Assembly: GCF_001677435.1 (NCBI RefSeq)
Contig: NZ_CP016268.1
Location: 1,911,001 to 1,975,000, forward strand
Source: Woeseia oceani
GTDB lineage: Bacteria > Pseudomonadota > Gammaproteobacteria > Steroidobacterales > Woeseiaceae
DNA: 64,000 nucleotides
Reading direction: 5' to 3'
This document shows positions 44,201-53,269 of this stretch, piece by piece (within the stretch, counting starts at the first letter, position 1; every line of letters begins with the position of its first letter). The translations under genes were made by a program, and so were the position numbers. The notes under the pieces are model-generated. The model was not told the DNA's origin. It was given only the letters and a program-made list of their open reading frames with translations, and searched no databases.

Positions 44201-44611
44201 ATGCTGAACCACCGGGTCGTCAGTCGCATAGTGGCAATTGGCTTCGGGCTGTTGCTTGCCATGTATTCTTACCAGCGAATTACTGACCCCTTGCCGAAAG
44301 AACAAAGGCGGCAGGAAGAGCAGGTGGTCATGGCCGCACGGGAGATACTGCTGTCCTATGTCGGCAGGGAACGCACCGTGGATCTCGTCGACCCGGTAGC
44401 GCCAGATCGCAAGGTCGGCAAAGTCTATATCTATCCGACTGACGACGGCTGGCAAGTATCCGGGCACTACCGCCGCGACAACGAAATGCGTTGGCACCCC
44501 TGGCTGATGACATTGAACAAGCAACATGGATTAATCGCACTGGATGTCCAGGACAGCTCGCCCGATCTGGTTTCCATTGCAGCCGTCGACCCGGTTTTCA
44601 CGACGAAATAG
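44201..44611 (+). CDS. Hypothetical membrane-anchored protein
   Basis: A 136-residue protein with one N-terminal hydrophobic helix (residues 9-22) and a soluble remainder, probably periplasmic. I do not recognise it. It begins 14 bases after queE and might belong to that operon, although its topology suggests no role in queuosine synthesis. The ATG at 44201 has no strong ribosome binding site. Confidence 0.65.
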   Translation: MLNHRVVSRIVAIGFGLLLAMYSYQRITDPLPKEQRRQEEQVVMAAREILLSYVGRERTVDLVDPVAPDRKVGKVYIYPTDDGWQVSGHYRRDNEMRWHPWLMTLNKQHGLIALDVQDSSPDLVSIAAVDPVFTTK

Positions 44612-44645
44612 TTCCGGCCAGGCCCTGACCGCAAAAAAAATTGGC

Positions 44646-44661
44646 AAACGTTACAACGTTT
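44646..44661. promoter_or_regulatory. AACGTT-type palindrome before the efflux operon
   Basis: AAACGTT-AC-AACGTTT is a perfect 7-bp inverted repeat with a 2-base spacer, 80 bases before the adaptor's start. It follows a run of eight adenines (44634-44641). It is a candidate operator for the export operon. Confidence 0.4.
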
Positions 44662-44739
44662 TTGCGCCTACGTGCATCTCATTGGCAAACCGAATGAATG
44701 CAGTCATAGCGAATCATCCGCTACGTAGAGGGAACGACT

Positions 44740-46017
44740 CTGAAAATCGCCGATACCTCTGGGCAGGACGTTGCCATAGAACGTGGCCGTAGCCTGCGAA
44801 CACCGCTGCTTGGCGGTGCTGTTTTATTTGCGCTGCTGGCGCTTGCCTGGATAGCCGTACCGGTTGTTGAGCGCTGGGCCAATGCCACGGTAACCGTGCC
44901 GGCGGATCGATTGCGAATTGCACAAGTGGACCGGGGAACATTGGTGCGCGATGTGTCAGTGCAGGGCCGGGTGGTCGCCGCTGTCCGGCCGACCTTGTAC
45001 GCGCCCGCCGCCGGCACAATCACGCTCGCGGTCAATGCGGGCGTTGCCGTCGAAAAAGGCCAGATTCTGGCACGAATCGACAGCCCTGAACTGACCAGCG
45101 AGCTCGATCAAGCTCGCTCCACGCTTGAACAACAAACGGTTGAACTCGAACGTCAACGTATCGAATCCCGGCAGCAGCGCCTCGAAAAACAAAAGGAAGC
45201 CGATCTGGCTAACGTTCGACTCGTAGCCGCAAACCGTGAGAAGCGGCGAGCGGACGCGGCCAATGCGGTGGGTGTCATAGCCGTCCTGGACTTTGAGAAA
45301 GCACAGGATGACCTGCGTAACGCTGAACTGGCGCATCAGCATGCCGTGGCTGACGCCAATCTGTTTGCCGAACGAATCGCTTTCGAACTGCGGGCGGCAG
45401 AACTCGCTCTGGCCCGACAAAAATTGCGGGTCGATGAGTTGCAACGGCAGGTAGACGGACTGGTCATTCAATCACCCGTTAGTGGTGTCGTGGGCGATTT
45501 GCTGGTCGAACAGAAAGCAGCAGTGGCTCGGGATACGCCGGTAATGGCTGTTGTTGACCTGTCGCAGTTCGAAGTCGAAGCCCTGGTACCGGAAAGCTAC
45601 GCGGATGATCTTGCGCCAGGTATCAGTGCAGAAATTGTGGCGGGCAATTCTCGTTATTCGGCAACCGTCGTCGCCGTGTCACCCGAGATTATTGGCAATC
45701 AGGTTAGCAGTCGACTGCGTTTCAGCGACGGGATGCCACCCAATATTCGGCAAAACCAGCAGCTAACAACCCGCATTTTGCTTCAGGAACTGGATGGCGT
45801 GCTGATGTTGGCGCGTGGCCAGTTCCTGGACAGCGGCGCCGGGCGTATTGCCTACGTACTTGATGGCAATGGTTTGGCTGAGCGCCGTTCCATTGAACTG
45901 GGTGCGCGCAGCCTCGGCGCTGTGCAGGTCGTTAGCGGGCTGTCCGAAGGCGACCGCGTCATTATTTCCAGTATCGATCAATTCAGGGGCGCCGAGATCG
46001 TCCAGATTACCGACTGA
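44740..46017 (+). CDS. Periplasmic adaptor (HlyD/RND-type) of MacAB-like export system
   Basis: A 425-residue membrane-fusion protein. A helix near residues 27-45 anchors it. The biotinyl-lipoyl-like halves (GTITLAVNAGVAVEKGQILARIDSP and VIQSPVSGVVGDLLVEQ) flank a long coiled coil (about residues 120-220), followed by a beta-barrel region. The frame has no ATG, GTG or TTG between its last stop (44707) and GTG 44896, yet the anchor and N-terminus lie before 44896. CTG at 44740 stands behind AGAGGGA at a normal distance and gives MKIADTSG, so I take CTG as start. It is first in an operon with an ABC ATPase and two permeases. Confidence 0.8.
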   Translation: MKIADTSGQDVAIERGRSLRTPLLGGAVLFALLALAWIAVPVVERWANATVTVPADRLRIAQVDRGTLVRDVSVQGRVVAAVRPTLYAPAAGTITLAVNAGVAVEKGQILARIDSPELTSELDQARSTLEQQTVELERQRIESRQQRLEKQKEADLANVRLVAANREKRRADAANAVGVIAVLDFEKAQDDLRNAELAHQHAVADANLFAERIAFELRAAELALARQKLRVDELQRQVDGLVIQSPVSGVVGDLLVEQKAAVARDTPVMAVVDLSQFEVEALVPESYADDLAPGISAEIVAGNSRYSATVVAVSPEIIGNQVSSRLRFSDGMPPNIRQNQQLTTRILLQELDGVLMLARGQFLDSGAGRIAYVLDGNGLAERRSIELGARSLGAVQVVSGLSEGDRVIISSIDQFRGAEIVQITD

Positions 46018-46041
46018 GCCAGCACGTACAGGAGTAGCGAA

Positions 46042-46743
46042 ATGCTGAGCATGAAAAACCTATCCAGAATTTACCGCACCGACACCGTGGAAACGCACGC
46101 GCTCAGGGACTTCTCGCTTGAAGTAGGCGAAGGGGAGTTCGTCTCGGTTACCGGCCCGTCCGGTTCCGGTAAGTCCACGTTCCTCAATATCGCCGGATTG
46201 CTGGAGGAATACACGGACGGTTCTTATGAACTCGACGGCCGCAATGTAGCCACGCTTAACGACCGGGAGCGGTCACGGCTCAGGAACGAGAAGATCGGTT
46301 TTATTTTTCAAAGTTTCAACCTGATTCCGGAGCTGGATGTCTTTGACAACGTGGATGTTCCGCTGCGCTACCGTGGTTTCACTGCGTCGGAGCGTGCGCG
46401 TCGAATCGAAAAAGTGCTCGATACGGTCGGTCTGGCATCGCGGCGCAAGCACTTGCCGTCGCAATTGTCCGGCGGGCAACAGCAACGCGTCGCCATCGCC
46501 CGGGCGCTTGCCGGTGAGCCGCGCTTTCTGCTTGCCGACGAACCCACCGGCAATCTGGATTCCAGGATGGCAGACAGTGTGATGGATCTGCTGTGTGACA
46601 TTCACAGCAAAGGGACAACCATCATCATGGTGACCCACGAGCCGACGCTGGCGACCCGCGCGGAACGCAATATTTTTGTGCGTGACGGTCAGATTTGCGT
46701 TGGTGAGTTGCCCCTTGAACTGGCCGCCGCAGCAAGCGCCTGA
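46042..46743 (+). CDS. ABC transporter ATP-binding protein (MacB/LolD type)
   Basis: A 233-residue ABC ATPase. Walker A is GPSGSGKST at residues 38-46, the signature LSGGQQQR and Walker B LLADEPTGNLDS follow, with HEPTLATRAE containing the H-loop. Such MacB/LolD-type ATPases drive FtsX-like permeases that act mechanically across the envelope. The ATG is preceded by AGGAG. It lies 24 bases after the adaptor and 9 before the first permease, so all four genes belong to one operon. Confidence 0.93.
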   Translation: MLSMKNLSRIYRTDTVETHALRDFSLEVGEGEFVSVTGPSGSGKSTFLNIAGLLEEYTDGSYELDGRNVATLNDRERSRLRNEKIGFIFQSFNLIPELDVFDNVDVPLRYRGFTASERARRIEKVLDTVGLASRRKHLPSQLSGGQQQRVAIARALAGEPRFLLADEPTGNLDSRMADSVMDLLCDIHSKGTTIIMVTHEPTLATRAERNIFVRDGQICVGELPLELAAAASA

Positions 46744-46752
46744 GGTATCGCA

Positions 46753-48072
46753 ATGTTTGCCTATTATCTGAAGCTTGGCGTACTGAGCATACGCAAGAAT
46801 CCAATTCTGAGCGGGTTGATGGTAGCGGCCATCGCTGTGGGCATCGGGGCTTGCATGAGCATGGTGACCATCTACTACATCATGAGCGGCAATCCGATTC
46901 CGCAGAAATCGTCGCAACTGTTCTACGTCCAGCTTGATAGCTGGGGACCGGATGAGCCGGCCAACGAACCGAACGAGCCGCCCGATCAGGTTACGTACCT
47001 GGACGCGACAGCACTGCTTGCAGCAGCTAAAGCACGGCGTCAGGTTATCAGTTACTCGTCGAGTCGAATTGTCGAGCCGACCGACGACGACGCACTGCCT
47101 TTCAGTATCCCGTCACGCAGTACCAGCCGCGAATTTTTTGCCATGTTCGATGTGCCTTTCCTGTACGGCAGCGGTTGGGACCAGGGTGCAGATGATGGTC
47201 GCGAGTTTGTTGTTGTGCTGTCCCGCGAACTGAACGAAAAGCTGTTCGGCGGTGAAGACTCAACAGGCCGCCAGGTGCGCCTGAACGGCGAGTTGTACCG
47301 GGTTACCGGTGTTATCGATGACTGGTCACCGGTACCGAAGTTCTATGACGTGACCGTTGGTGCGTTTAACGATGCGGAATCACTGTTCCTGCCATTCAGC
47401 ACCAGCGTCGCTAATGAGATGTACAACAATGGCAACACCAATTGCTGGAAACCGATTCCCGACGGCGGCTGGCCAGCCTTCCTCAATTCGGAATGCGCCT
47501 GGATGCAGATGTGGGTTGAACTCCATGGTTCGGAGGAGTACGCCGAATATACGGATTTTCTGAACGCCTACGTGGAATCCCAAAAGGCGGTAGGTCGCTT
47601 CCCGCGACCGCTTAACAATCGGCTGCGCAGCGTAACTGAACACTTGCAGTATCAAGAGGTGGTGGATGAAAGCGTCCGCATACTGTTGGTGTTGGCGGTG
47701 CTGTTTCTGCTTGTTTGCCTGCTTAACACTATTGGACTGTTGTTGGCGAAGGTGCTGCGACGGTCGGGCGATATAGGCCTGCGTCGCGCCCTTGGCGCTT
47801 CACGGCGCACGGTGTTTACCCAGTACATCGTGGAAGCCAGTCTTATCGGTGTTAGCGGCGGTGTGCTGGGGGTGGGACTGACCTGGCTTGGTTTGCAGGG
47901 CATACGCAATCTGTATTCAGGTTTGGACTTCATTGGGAAGCTGGTGGTTATGGACTGGGTCATGGTCCTGGCCGCCGTTACTCTCGCAGTATTGTCATCA
48001 CTGGCGGCGGCGTTTTACCCGACGTGGAAAGCGTGCGCGATTCAGCCCGCCAGTCAGTTAAAAACGCTGTGA
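46753..48072 (+). CDS. FtsX-like ABC permease 1
   Basis: A 439-residue permease of the MacB/FtsX type. Helix 1 is at about residues 18-40, a large periplasmic domain extends to about 310, and helices 2-4 are at the C-terminus (LLVLAVLFLLVCLLNTIG, the GDIGLRRALGASRRTVF coupling motif). It joins permease 2 in a heterodimer driven by the ATPase. Its periplasmic domain is distinct from that of permease 2, which fits an asymmetrical pair. Confidence 0.9.
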   Translation: MFAYYLKLGVLSIRKNPILSGLMVAAIAVGIGACMSMVTIYYIMSGNPIPQKSSQLFYVQLDSWGPDEPANEPNEPPDQVTYLDATALLAAAKARRQVISYSSSRIVEPTDDDALPFSIPSRSTSREFFAMFDVPFLYGSGWDQGADDGREFVVVLSRELNEKLFGGEDSTGRQVRLNGELYRVTGVIDDWSPVPKFYDVTVGAFNDAESLFLPFSTSVANEMYNNGNTNCWKPIPDGGWPAFLNSECAWMQMWVELHGSEEYAEYTDFLNAYVESQKAVGRFPRPLNNRLRSVTEHLQYQEVVDESVRILLVLAVLFLLVCLLNTIGLLLAKVLRRSGDIGLRRALGASRRTVFTQYIVEASLIGVSGGVLGVGLTWLGLQGIRNLYSGLDFIGKLVVMDWVMVLAAVTLAVLSSLAAAFYPTWKACAIQPASQLKTL

Positions 48073-48106
48073 TCAGGCAGCCCGGATCAGCGTTGGAGAA
48101 TAAGTC

Positions 48107-49318
48107 ATGAACATAGGACCGATCTGGCGCGCATTGATGCGCAGCAAGTCAAGCTACATTCTGATCGCTTTGCAGATTGCGGTAACGATGGCGATCATCG
48201 TCAATGCGATTGCGATCATTCAGGAGCGTTCACGGCTGATGTCACGGCCCTCCGGCGTCGATGAAGATAATATCTTCTACATTTCGAGCCATGCTTTCGG
48301 TAAGGACGTCAATTATCGGTCATTAATTGAGAATGACCTTCGCGATCTGCGTGCGTTGCCGGGCGTGGTCAATGCGATCAGCACCAACTCGGTACCGCTG
48401 CGCGGTGGCGGCTGGTCCATGGCTTTGTCCCGAGAGCCCGGCCTTTCCAGCGACGGGAGTAGTGTTGCGCTCTATTTTACCGACCAGAACGGTATAGAAA
48501 CACTGGGCGTGAATCTGGTTGAAGGCCGCAATTTCCGTGAGGACGAGATAGTCTGGAGTGATCCGCAAAGCAACCGGCTGCCCGCGCAGGGAATCATCAC
48601 GCGTGCAATGGCTGACACGTTGTTCCCGGATGAGAGGGGCAGCGTCGTTGGCAAAACGGTGTACATCAACGAAAACGACCCGGTGCAGATCATTGGGATT
48701 GTCGAGCGCTTGCAGGCGCCTTGGAACGGTTGGGATGGAGTGGAGCGCTCAATCCTGATGCCAATGATTCGGCAGGACCCTTACGTACGGTACGTCATTC
48801 GCGTAGAGCCGGGCTTGCTCGATTCGATGATGCCCAGAGTCGAGGAAATGCTGGCCACAAGCAACCGGAGTCGAATCGTGGAAAGAATGCGCACGATGAA
48901 CGAGACCCGCCGCCGCAGTTATCTCGGTGATTCAGCGTTGGTGACCCTGCTGTCGTTTACCGCGCTCCTGCTGACGGGAATAACCGGCCTCGGAATCGTG
49001 GGTCTTGCGAGTTTCAATGTGAGCCGGCGGACCCGGCAGATCGGAACCCGCCGTGCGCTGGGCGCAACCCGTGGCTCTATCCTGGCTTATTTCATGCTGG
49101 AAAATTTTCTGGTCAGTTCCGTTGGGATCGCGGCGGGTGCAGTGTTAAGCGTGGCGCTGAATGTCTGGATGGTGCAAGCGTTCGAACTTACCCGCATTTC
49201 CTGGTACCTGATACCGGCGGCCATGCTGATGCTCTGGCTCGTCGGCCAGATAGCGGCGGCGGGGCCGGCGCGCCGGGCCAGCCTGGTACCGCCTGCCGTA
49301 GCCACCCGGGCGGTTTGA
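48107..49318 (+). CDS. FtsX-like ABC permease 2
   Basis: A 403-residue second FtsX-type permease: helix 1 near residues 15-35, a periplasmic domain with the MacB-PCD pattern, and C-terminal helices with GLASFNVSRRTRQIGTRRALGATRGSILAYF. The two permeases are only moderately alike, so a heterodimer is expected. The operon resembles MacAB-type exporters but with ATPase and two permeases as separate proteins; export of a peptide, lipid or toxin is possible. Confidence 0.9.
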   Translation: MNIGPIWRALMRSKSSYILIALQIAVTMAIIVNAIAIIQERSRLMSRPSGVDEDNIFYISSHAFGKDVNYRSLIENDLRDLRALPGVVNAISTNSVPLRGGGWSMALSREPGLSSDGSSVALYFTDQNGIETLGVNLVEGRNFREDEIVWSDPQSNRLPAQGIITRAMADTLFPDERGSVVGKTVYINENDPVQIIGIVERLQAPWNGWDGVERSILMPMIRQDPYVRYVIRVEPGLLDSMMPRVEEMLATSNRSRIVERMRTMNETRRRSYLGDSALVTLLSFTALLLTGITGLGIVGLASFNVSRRTRQIGTRRALGATRGSILAYFMLENFLVSSVGIAAGAVLSVALNVWMVQAFELTRISWYLIPAAMLMLWLVGQIAAAGPARRASLVPPAVATRAV

Positions 49319-49325
49319 TGCGCCC

Positions 49326-50180
49326 TCAGGCGTCGCCGAGCAGGGCGGCGCCTGTTTCTTTTGCCGCCCGTTCATCTTCCTGTTGCCACTGCACTACGTT
49401 CAATTCAATGAAGACGAACGCGACCAGCCAGAGAAAAGCATCCCAGAAGTCGACAAAGTCGCCTTTGAAGCCCCAGTAAACAGCCGCCAGAAACAGCAAA
49501 CTGTACATGACGTATTTGGCGCAGTTACTCAGTGTTTGAATACGTCCGTGCAGGCGTTCGCGGGTCTGCAGCTGCACGTCCATTTCAAGTACAGCCACGA
49601 CCCCAAGCCAGACACCGGCATTGATGACGTCGACCCAGGCGAGGCGGAGGATTTCCCGGTAACCGTCGGTGTCGACCAAGGCATTCATGCCATAAAAACG
49701 CACGAATTGATTGCTGCTGGTGAACGACTCGCAGGTGCCGGCCGTGATCATTTCGTACTGGTCGAGATCGGTGGCGTAGGCCCAATTCTGCACGGCGGAT
49801 GCACACAGATCGGTAACTGCCGTGAACGGGGTGACCTGCATCAGAAAGAGCAACTTGGTCACATAACCGAAAAACGCGTAGCAAATAACCGCGTAACACA
49901 GCACTCGCAACAGTTGCAGTACCCAGCCGACGAAGCGGGTGATATGACGATCTTCAAGGACGTAGGTTTCGAGCTCAAACATGAGCAGCAGCACGACCCA
50001 GGCGGCCGTGTCGATCGTTGCCGCAAAGCCTTCGATGATATCCGCGAACGCTATTCCGTCACCGAAGCGCAGTGCAGAGGCCGCCCATTCTTCGTTGAAG
50101 AATAGCCAGACGTTGAGCGTCAGCAGTCCGTAGACCGTGTACTTGAAGGCTCTAAACAGTTTTGACTGGCCGGCTACCAA
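49326..50180 (-). CDS. Multi-spanning membrane protein of unknown function
   Basis: A 284-residue protein with about six hydrophobic segments and short charged loops; two are flanked by acidic residues (ELETYVLEDRHITRF). The loop before residue 175 has several cysteines, so it may lie outside the cytoplasm. I do not recognise the family. Start is TTG at 50180, with GGGAAC about 12 bases upstream and no better choice. It converges on the permease operon with 7 bases between stops. Confidence 0.75.
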   Translation of the reverse strand: MVAGQSKLFRAFKYTVYGLLTLNVWLFFNEEWAASALRFGDGIAFADIIEGFAATIDTAAWVVLLLMFELETYVLEDRHITRFVGWVLQLLRVLCYAVICYAFFGYVTKLLFLMQVTPFTAVTDLCASAVQNWAYATDLDQYEMITAGTCESFTSSNQFVRFYGMNALVDTDGYREILRLAWVDVINAGVWLGVVAVLEMDVQLQTRERLHGRIQTLSNCAKYVMYSLLFLAAVYWGFKGDFVDFWDAFLWLVAFVFIELNVVQWQQEDERAAKETGAALLGDA

Positions 50181-50263
50181 ACGAGATACGTTCCCAGGAG
50201 GGGCAAGACTGGCGCTGATTGTGCCAGTTCGGCTGTTCTGTCTCCACTGAAAATGGCCTTCAC

Positions 50264-51403
50264 TTAAGTATCCGCCTCATCTTGTTCGGCGCCCGCATAG
50301 TAGATCCATACGTTTTCCTCGCCGGTTAGCAGTTCGATGTATTTGGGGTGCACGAACAGCGTTTCGCGGCCGGATTTGAGTTCGCGGAGCACGCCTATGT
50401 CGCACAACTGCTTCAGGTACACCGACGCCGTTTGCCGTTTCGCAACCTTGGCGGATACCAGGGAGCCAATGCGGCAATACGGTTGCTTGAAGAGCTCCAG
50501 GACGAGTTCCCAGGAATAAATCTTGGGCAGTTTCAACTGCACGTACTCCGCGGTGTGTTGCATCAGCTCACGGATAGCTTTGATCTTGTCTGTGGTCCAG
50601 ACGCAGGTTTCTTCGACCCCTTTGAGCATGAACAGGATCCACGCCTCCCAGGCCTGATCGCGGGTGACTTCCAGCAACAACCGGTAATAGTCGCTCTTGT
50701 GGCGAATAATGTAGCGGCTGAGATAGAGAATAGGGGAATCGAGCAATCCCTGTTCGACGAGGAACAGGATGTTCATTATTCGCCCCGTGCGGCCATTGCC
50801 GTCCGCAAAAGGATGAATGGCCTCAAACTGGTAGTGCTGCACGGCCATCCTGACCAGTGGGTCAATGTCTTCAGCGCGATGCATGAAGTCTTGCCAGTTG
50901 TCGAGCAGCGCTTGCAGACGCTTCTGGCCTTCCGGTGGCGTATAGATGACCTCGCCGCTGGCCCGGTTCTTCAGCGTTAGACCAGAATCTGCACGAAGAT
51001 CAAGCTCTATGTCTTTGATAGTACTGCAGATATGTATAGCCATATCTGTCGATAACATGCGCCGCTGGACCATCTTCGAGCCTTCGTATAGCGCTGAACG
51101 GTAACGCAGTGCTTCTTTCGTGGCGGCGTCTGCCTTGTCTTCAGCGATATCGGCAAACTCGAACAGTTTGTCGGTGGTGGTGACAATATTCTCGATTTCG
51201 GAGCTGGCTCGCGCTTCGAGCAAGGGCAGTGCATTGACCAGTACGGCCGAATTGGGGATTAACTCGGCTGCTTGCTTCAGCTCGGCGAGGGCCACTCTGG
51301 CGTCGATACAGCGCTTGAGTATGGGAGTGGATTCGATCTGCCCGACCATGGGCGGCAGGGGTGGCAAGTCGTTGTACGGTTTGGCCGGATCGAACTGCGA
51401 CAT
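50264..51403 (-). CDS. Fic family AMP-transferase (class II)
   Basis: A 379-residue Fic protein. The catalytic motif is HPFADGNGRTGR with His197. The N-terminal inhibitory helix carries SSEIEN (residues 67-72), matching [S/T]xxxE[G/N], so the enzyme is a self-inhibited class II Fic that transfers AMP to a protein hydroxyl. A winged-helix-like C-terminus (residues 290-375) may bind DNA or partners. ATG 51403 follows GGAG. The upstream region has a nested inverted repeat, suggesting tight control. A longer in-frame extension beyond 51403 would read through the repeat. Confidence 0.92.
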   Translation of the reverse strand: MSQFDPAKPYNDLPPLPPMVGQIESTPILKRCIDARVALAELKQAAELIPNSAVLVNALPLLEARASSEIENIVTTTDKLFEFADIAEDKADAATKEALRYRSALYEGSKMVQRRMLSTDMAIHICSTIKDIELDLRADSGLTLKNRASGEVIYTPPEGQKRLQALLDNWQDFMHRAEDIDPLVRMAVQHYQFEAIHPFADGNGRTGRIMNILFLVEQGLLDSPILYLSRYIIRHKSDYYRLLLEVTRDQAWEAWILFMLKGVEETCVWTTDKIKAIRELMQHTAEYVQLKLPKIYSWELVLELFKQPYCRIGSLVSAKVAKRQTASVYLKQLCDIGVLRELKSGRETLFVHPKYIELLTGEENVWIYYAGAEQDEADT

Positions 51404-51483
51404 GCGGGTCTCCGCGAGTCCGGGCGAGGCTCGGACAGCTATTGGTCGATAAAAGGTCGGGTCGTCGACATATTCGTTCCGAA

Positions 51484-51570
51484 TGTCGATGCGATCGACC
51501 TGTGAGGTAAACGTGTCGAAATTGTCATAAAATTTCGACACGAATGCAGTATAGGTTGATCGCATCGACA
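51484..51570. repeat. Nested symmetrical inverted repeat upstream of fic
   Basis: The outer arms 51484-51501 and 51553-51570 pair over 18 bp with one mismatch. The inner arms 51512-51523 and 51531-51542 pair perfectly over 12 bp with a 7-base loop. The unpaired blocks are 10 bases on each side, so the whole is centred at 51527. Each outer arm is itself a short palindrome of GTCGAT-GCG-ATCGAC type. On the minus strand TATACT (51548-51553) lies between outer and inner right arms, so these may be operators at the fic promoter. Confidence 0.85.
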
Positions 51571-51636
51571 CATCCGTGACCCAGTCGACGGCCAGCGGCA
51601 CCCGCAGCAGGCCGCCGTGCCCCGGTTGCATTATGT

Positions 51637-52941
51637 CTAATCGCCGGGGTGGGCTGCGGCGTAGTCCATGCTGAAGCCAACCAGTGCACGCACGCCGGTG
51701 ATCAGGGCGCCTTCGTAGGCATCGAATTTGGGCGAATGATTGGGCGAGGCCTGACCTGCGGCGACCCCGGGCTGGTTGACGCCCAGCATCAGGTACAAGC
51801 CCGGAATGCGTTTCTGAAAGAGTGAATAGTCTTCCGCGCCGGTAATGGGCGGGTGCTCGAGTACCTTCGATGGGCCGGCGGCCCATTCGAGCGTGGGCAT
51901 CATGGTCCGCAGCAACACGGGGTCATTACTGGTCACCGGGGCATAGCCGTCGATCGTAATCTCCGCGGTGCCTCCGGCGGCTTCAGTGATGCTGGTGACA
52001 GTGCGCCGCAGTTTTGCATGCAGTTCTTCGCGTACCCCTTCGTCGAACGTGCGGATAGTGCCGGCCATGGTGACTTCGTCGGGGATGATATTGCCGCGCA
52101 CGCCACCGTGGATAGAGCCGATCGTGATGACCGCCGGGCCGCGGGTAATGTCCAGCTGCCGCCCGGGTATGGCTTGCAGAGCGGTCATCACCTGTGCCGC
52201 GATGTAAACAGGGTCTACCCCTGCCCACGGCGCCGAGCCGTGGGTCTGTTGTCCTTTAATGGTGATTTCCAGGTTGTCCGCTGCGGCCATGAACCCGGCC
52301 GAGCGGTAGTTGAGCGTTCCAGTCGTGATTGGCCAGGCGTGCAAGCCGAAGATGGCAACCGGAGCGTCCGGGCCGTCAAGTACGCCTTCCTTGATCATGA
52401 GGGCCGCGCCACCTTCTTCTCCGGCCGGTGCACCTTCTTCGGCTGGCTGGAATATGAATTTGACGGTGCCGGCCAACTGCTCGCGGTGTTTGGCCAGTAC
52501 GGAGGCTGCGCCCATTAACATCGCGACGTGGGTGTCATGACCGCAGGCATGCATGACCGGGACATCCTGGCCGTTGAATTCACCGCGCGCCTTGGAGGCG
52601 AACGGGAGTCCGGTTTGTTCCTGTACCGGCAAGCCGTCCATGTCGGCGCGCAACGCAATGACCGGACCGGGTTTGCCGCCGCGGAGAATGCCGACTACCC
52701 CGGTGTGCGCCACACCGGTCGTGACGCTATCGAAATTCAGGGCACGCAAATGCTCGGCGACGATTCCCGCTGTACGGAACTCCCGGTTGGACAGTTCCGG
52801 GTGCTCGTGCAGGTCCCGGCGCCACGCGATCACTTGTGGCTCGATTTCAGCCAGTGAAGCTTCGAGCTGCGGTTTGGCATCCTGAGCCAGAGCACCAAAC
52901 GCAAGTCCACAAAACACGGTAACGGTCGTCAGTCGTAGCAT
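51637..52941 (-). CDS. M20 family amidohydrolase/peptidase, secreted
   Basis: A 434-residue zinc hydrolase of the IAA-amino-acid hydrolase/hippuricase branch of M20. A signal peptide ends near ALA-QD (residue 20). HACGHDTHVAM holds the first metal, and PAEEGA and GAEDYS the others. These enzymes split N-acyl or conjugated amino acids. I start at the ATG at 52941, behind GGAGG; a TTG five codons earlier lies in the ribosome binding site. It lies upstream of fic on the same strand, separated by the inverted-repeat region. Confidence 0.92.
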   Translation of the reverse strand: MLRLTTVTVFCGLAFGALAQDAKPQLEASLAEIEPQVIAWRRDLHEHPELSNREFRTAGIVAEHLRALNFDSVTTGVAHTGVVGILRGGKPGPVIALRADMDGLPVQEQTGLPFASKARGEFNGQDVPVMHACGHDTHVAMLMGAASVLAKHREQLAGTVKFIFQPAEEGAPAGEEGGAALMIKEGVLDGPDAPVAIFGLHAWPITTGTLNYRSAGFMAAADNLEITIKGQQTHGSAPWAGVDPVYIAAQVMTALQAIPGRQLDITRGPAVITIGSIHGGVRGNIIPDEVTMAGTIRTFDEGVREELHAKLRRTVTSITEAAGGTAEITIDGYAPVTSNDPVLLRTMMPTLEWAAGPSKVLEHPPITGAEDYSLFQKRIPGLYLMLGVNQPGVAAGQASPNHSPKFDAYEGALITGVRALVGFSMDYAAAHPGD

Positions 52942-53269
52942 GGCATGCCTCCGCAAGAGCCAGATGTGGCGTCACTATAGCAGTCGTCGGGTACCGCGTA
53001 GAGCTTGGACTCCGTGCCAGCAGGTCGAGCATGGCCCGTGCCGTCTGGCAACGATCAGGCAACGACGCGGCCCGGCAAATTCGGGATTGGATTCGAGGTA
53101 AAGCATTCGTGGTCCAGGCGACGCAAGCAACGGTGAACTGCACGTCACTGCGATGATGCCAAGGGCTTTGAGGTTCGCCCGTCCAGCTTTTTAGTGCTGT
53201 TGGTGCGGGTAGTGGTTCGCCTGCATTTGGCGCTGGCCGGGACTGTACTGGCGAGAGTTCCGGGGTGGC
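52942..53269. other. Intergenic region without recognisable gene
   Basis: A 328-base stretch between the M20 peptidase gene and arfB, both on the minus strand. I find no convincing open frame, hairpin terminator or promoter. Small frames here overlap the flanking genes and look accidental. Confidence 0.55.

Noticed and set aside
51404-51886. N-terminal extension of the Fic protein by up to 161 residues
   Set aside because: The added part would be translated through the inverted repeat and into the M20 gene, and GGAG correctly spaced before ATG 51403 favours the shorter protein.
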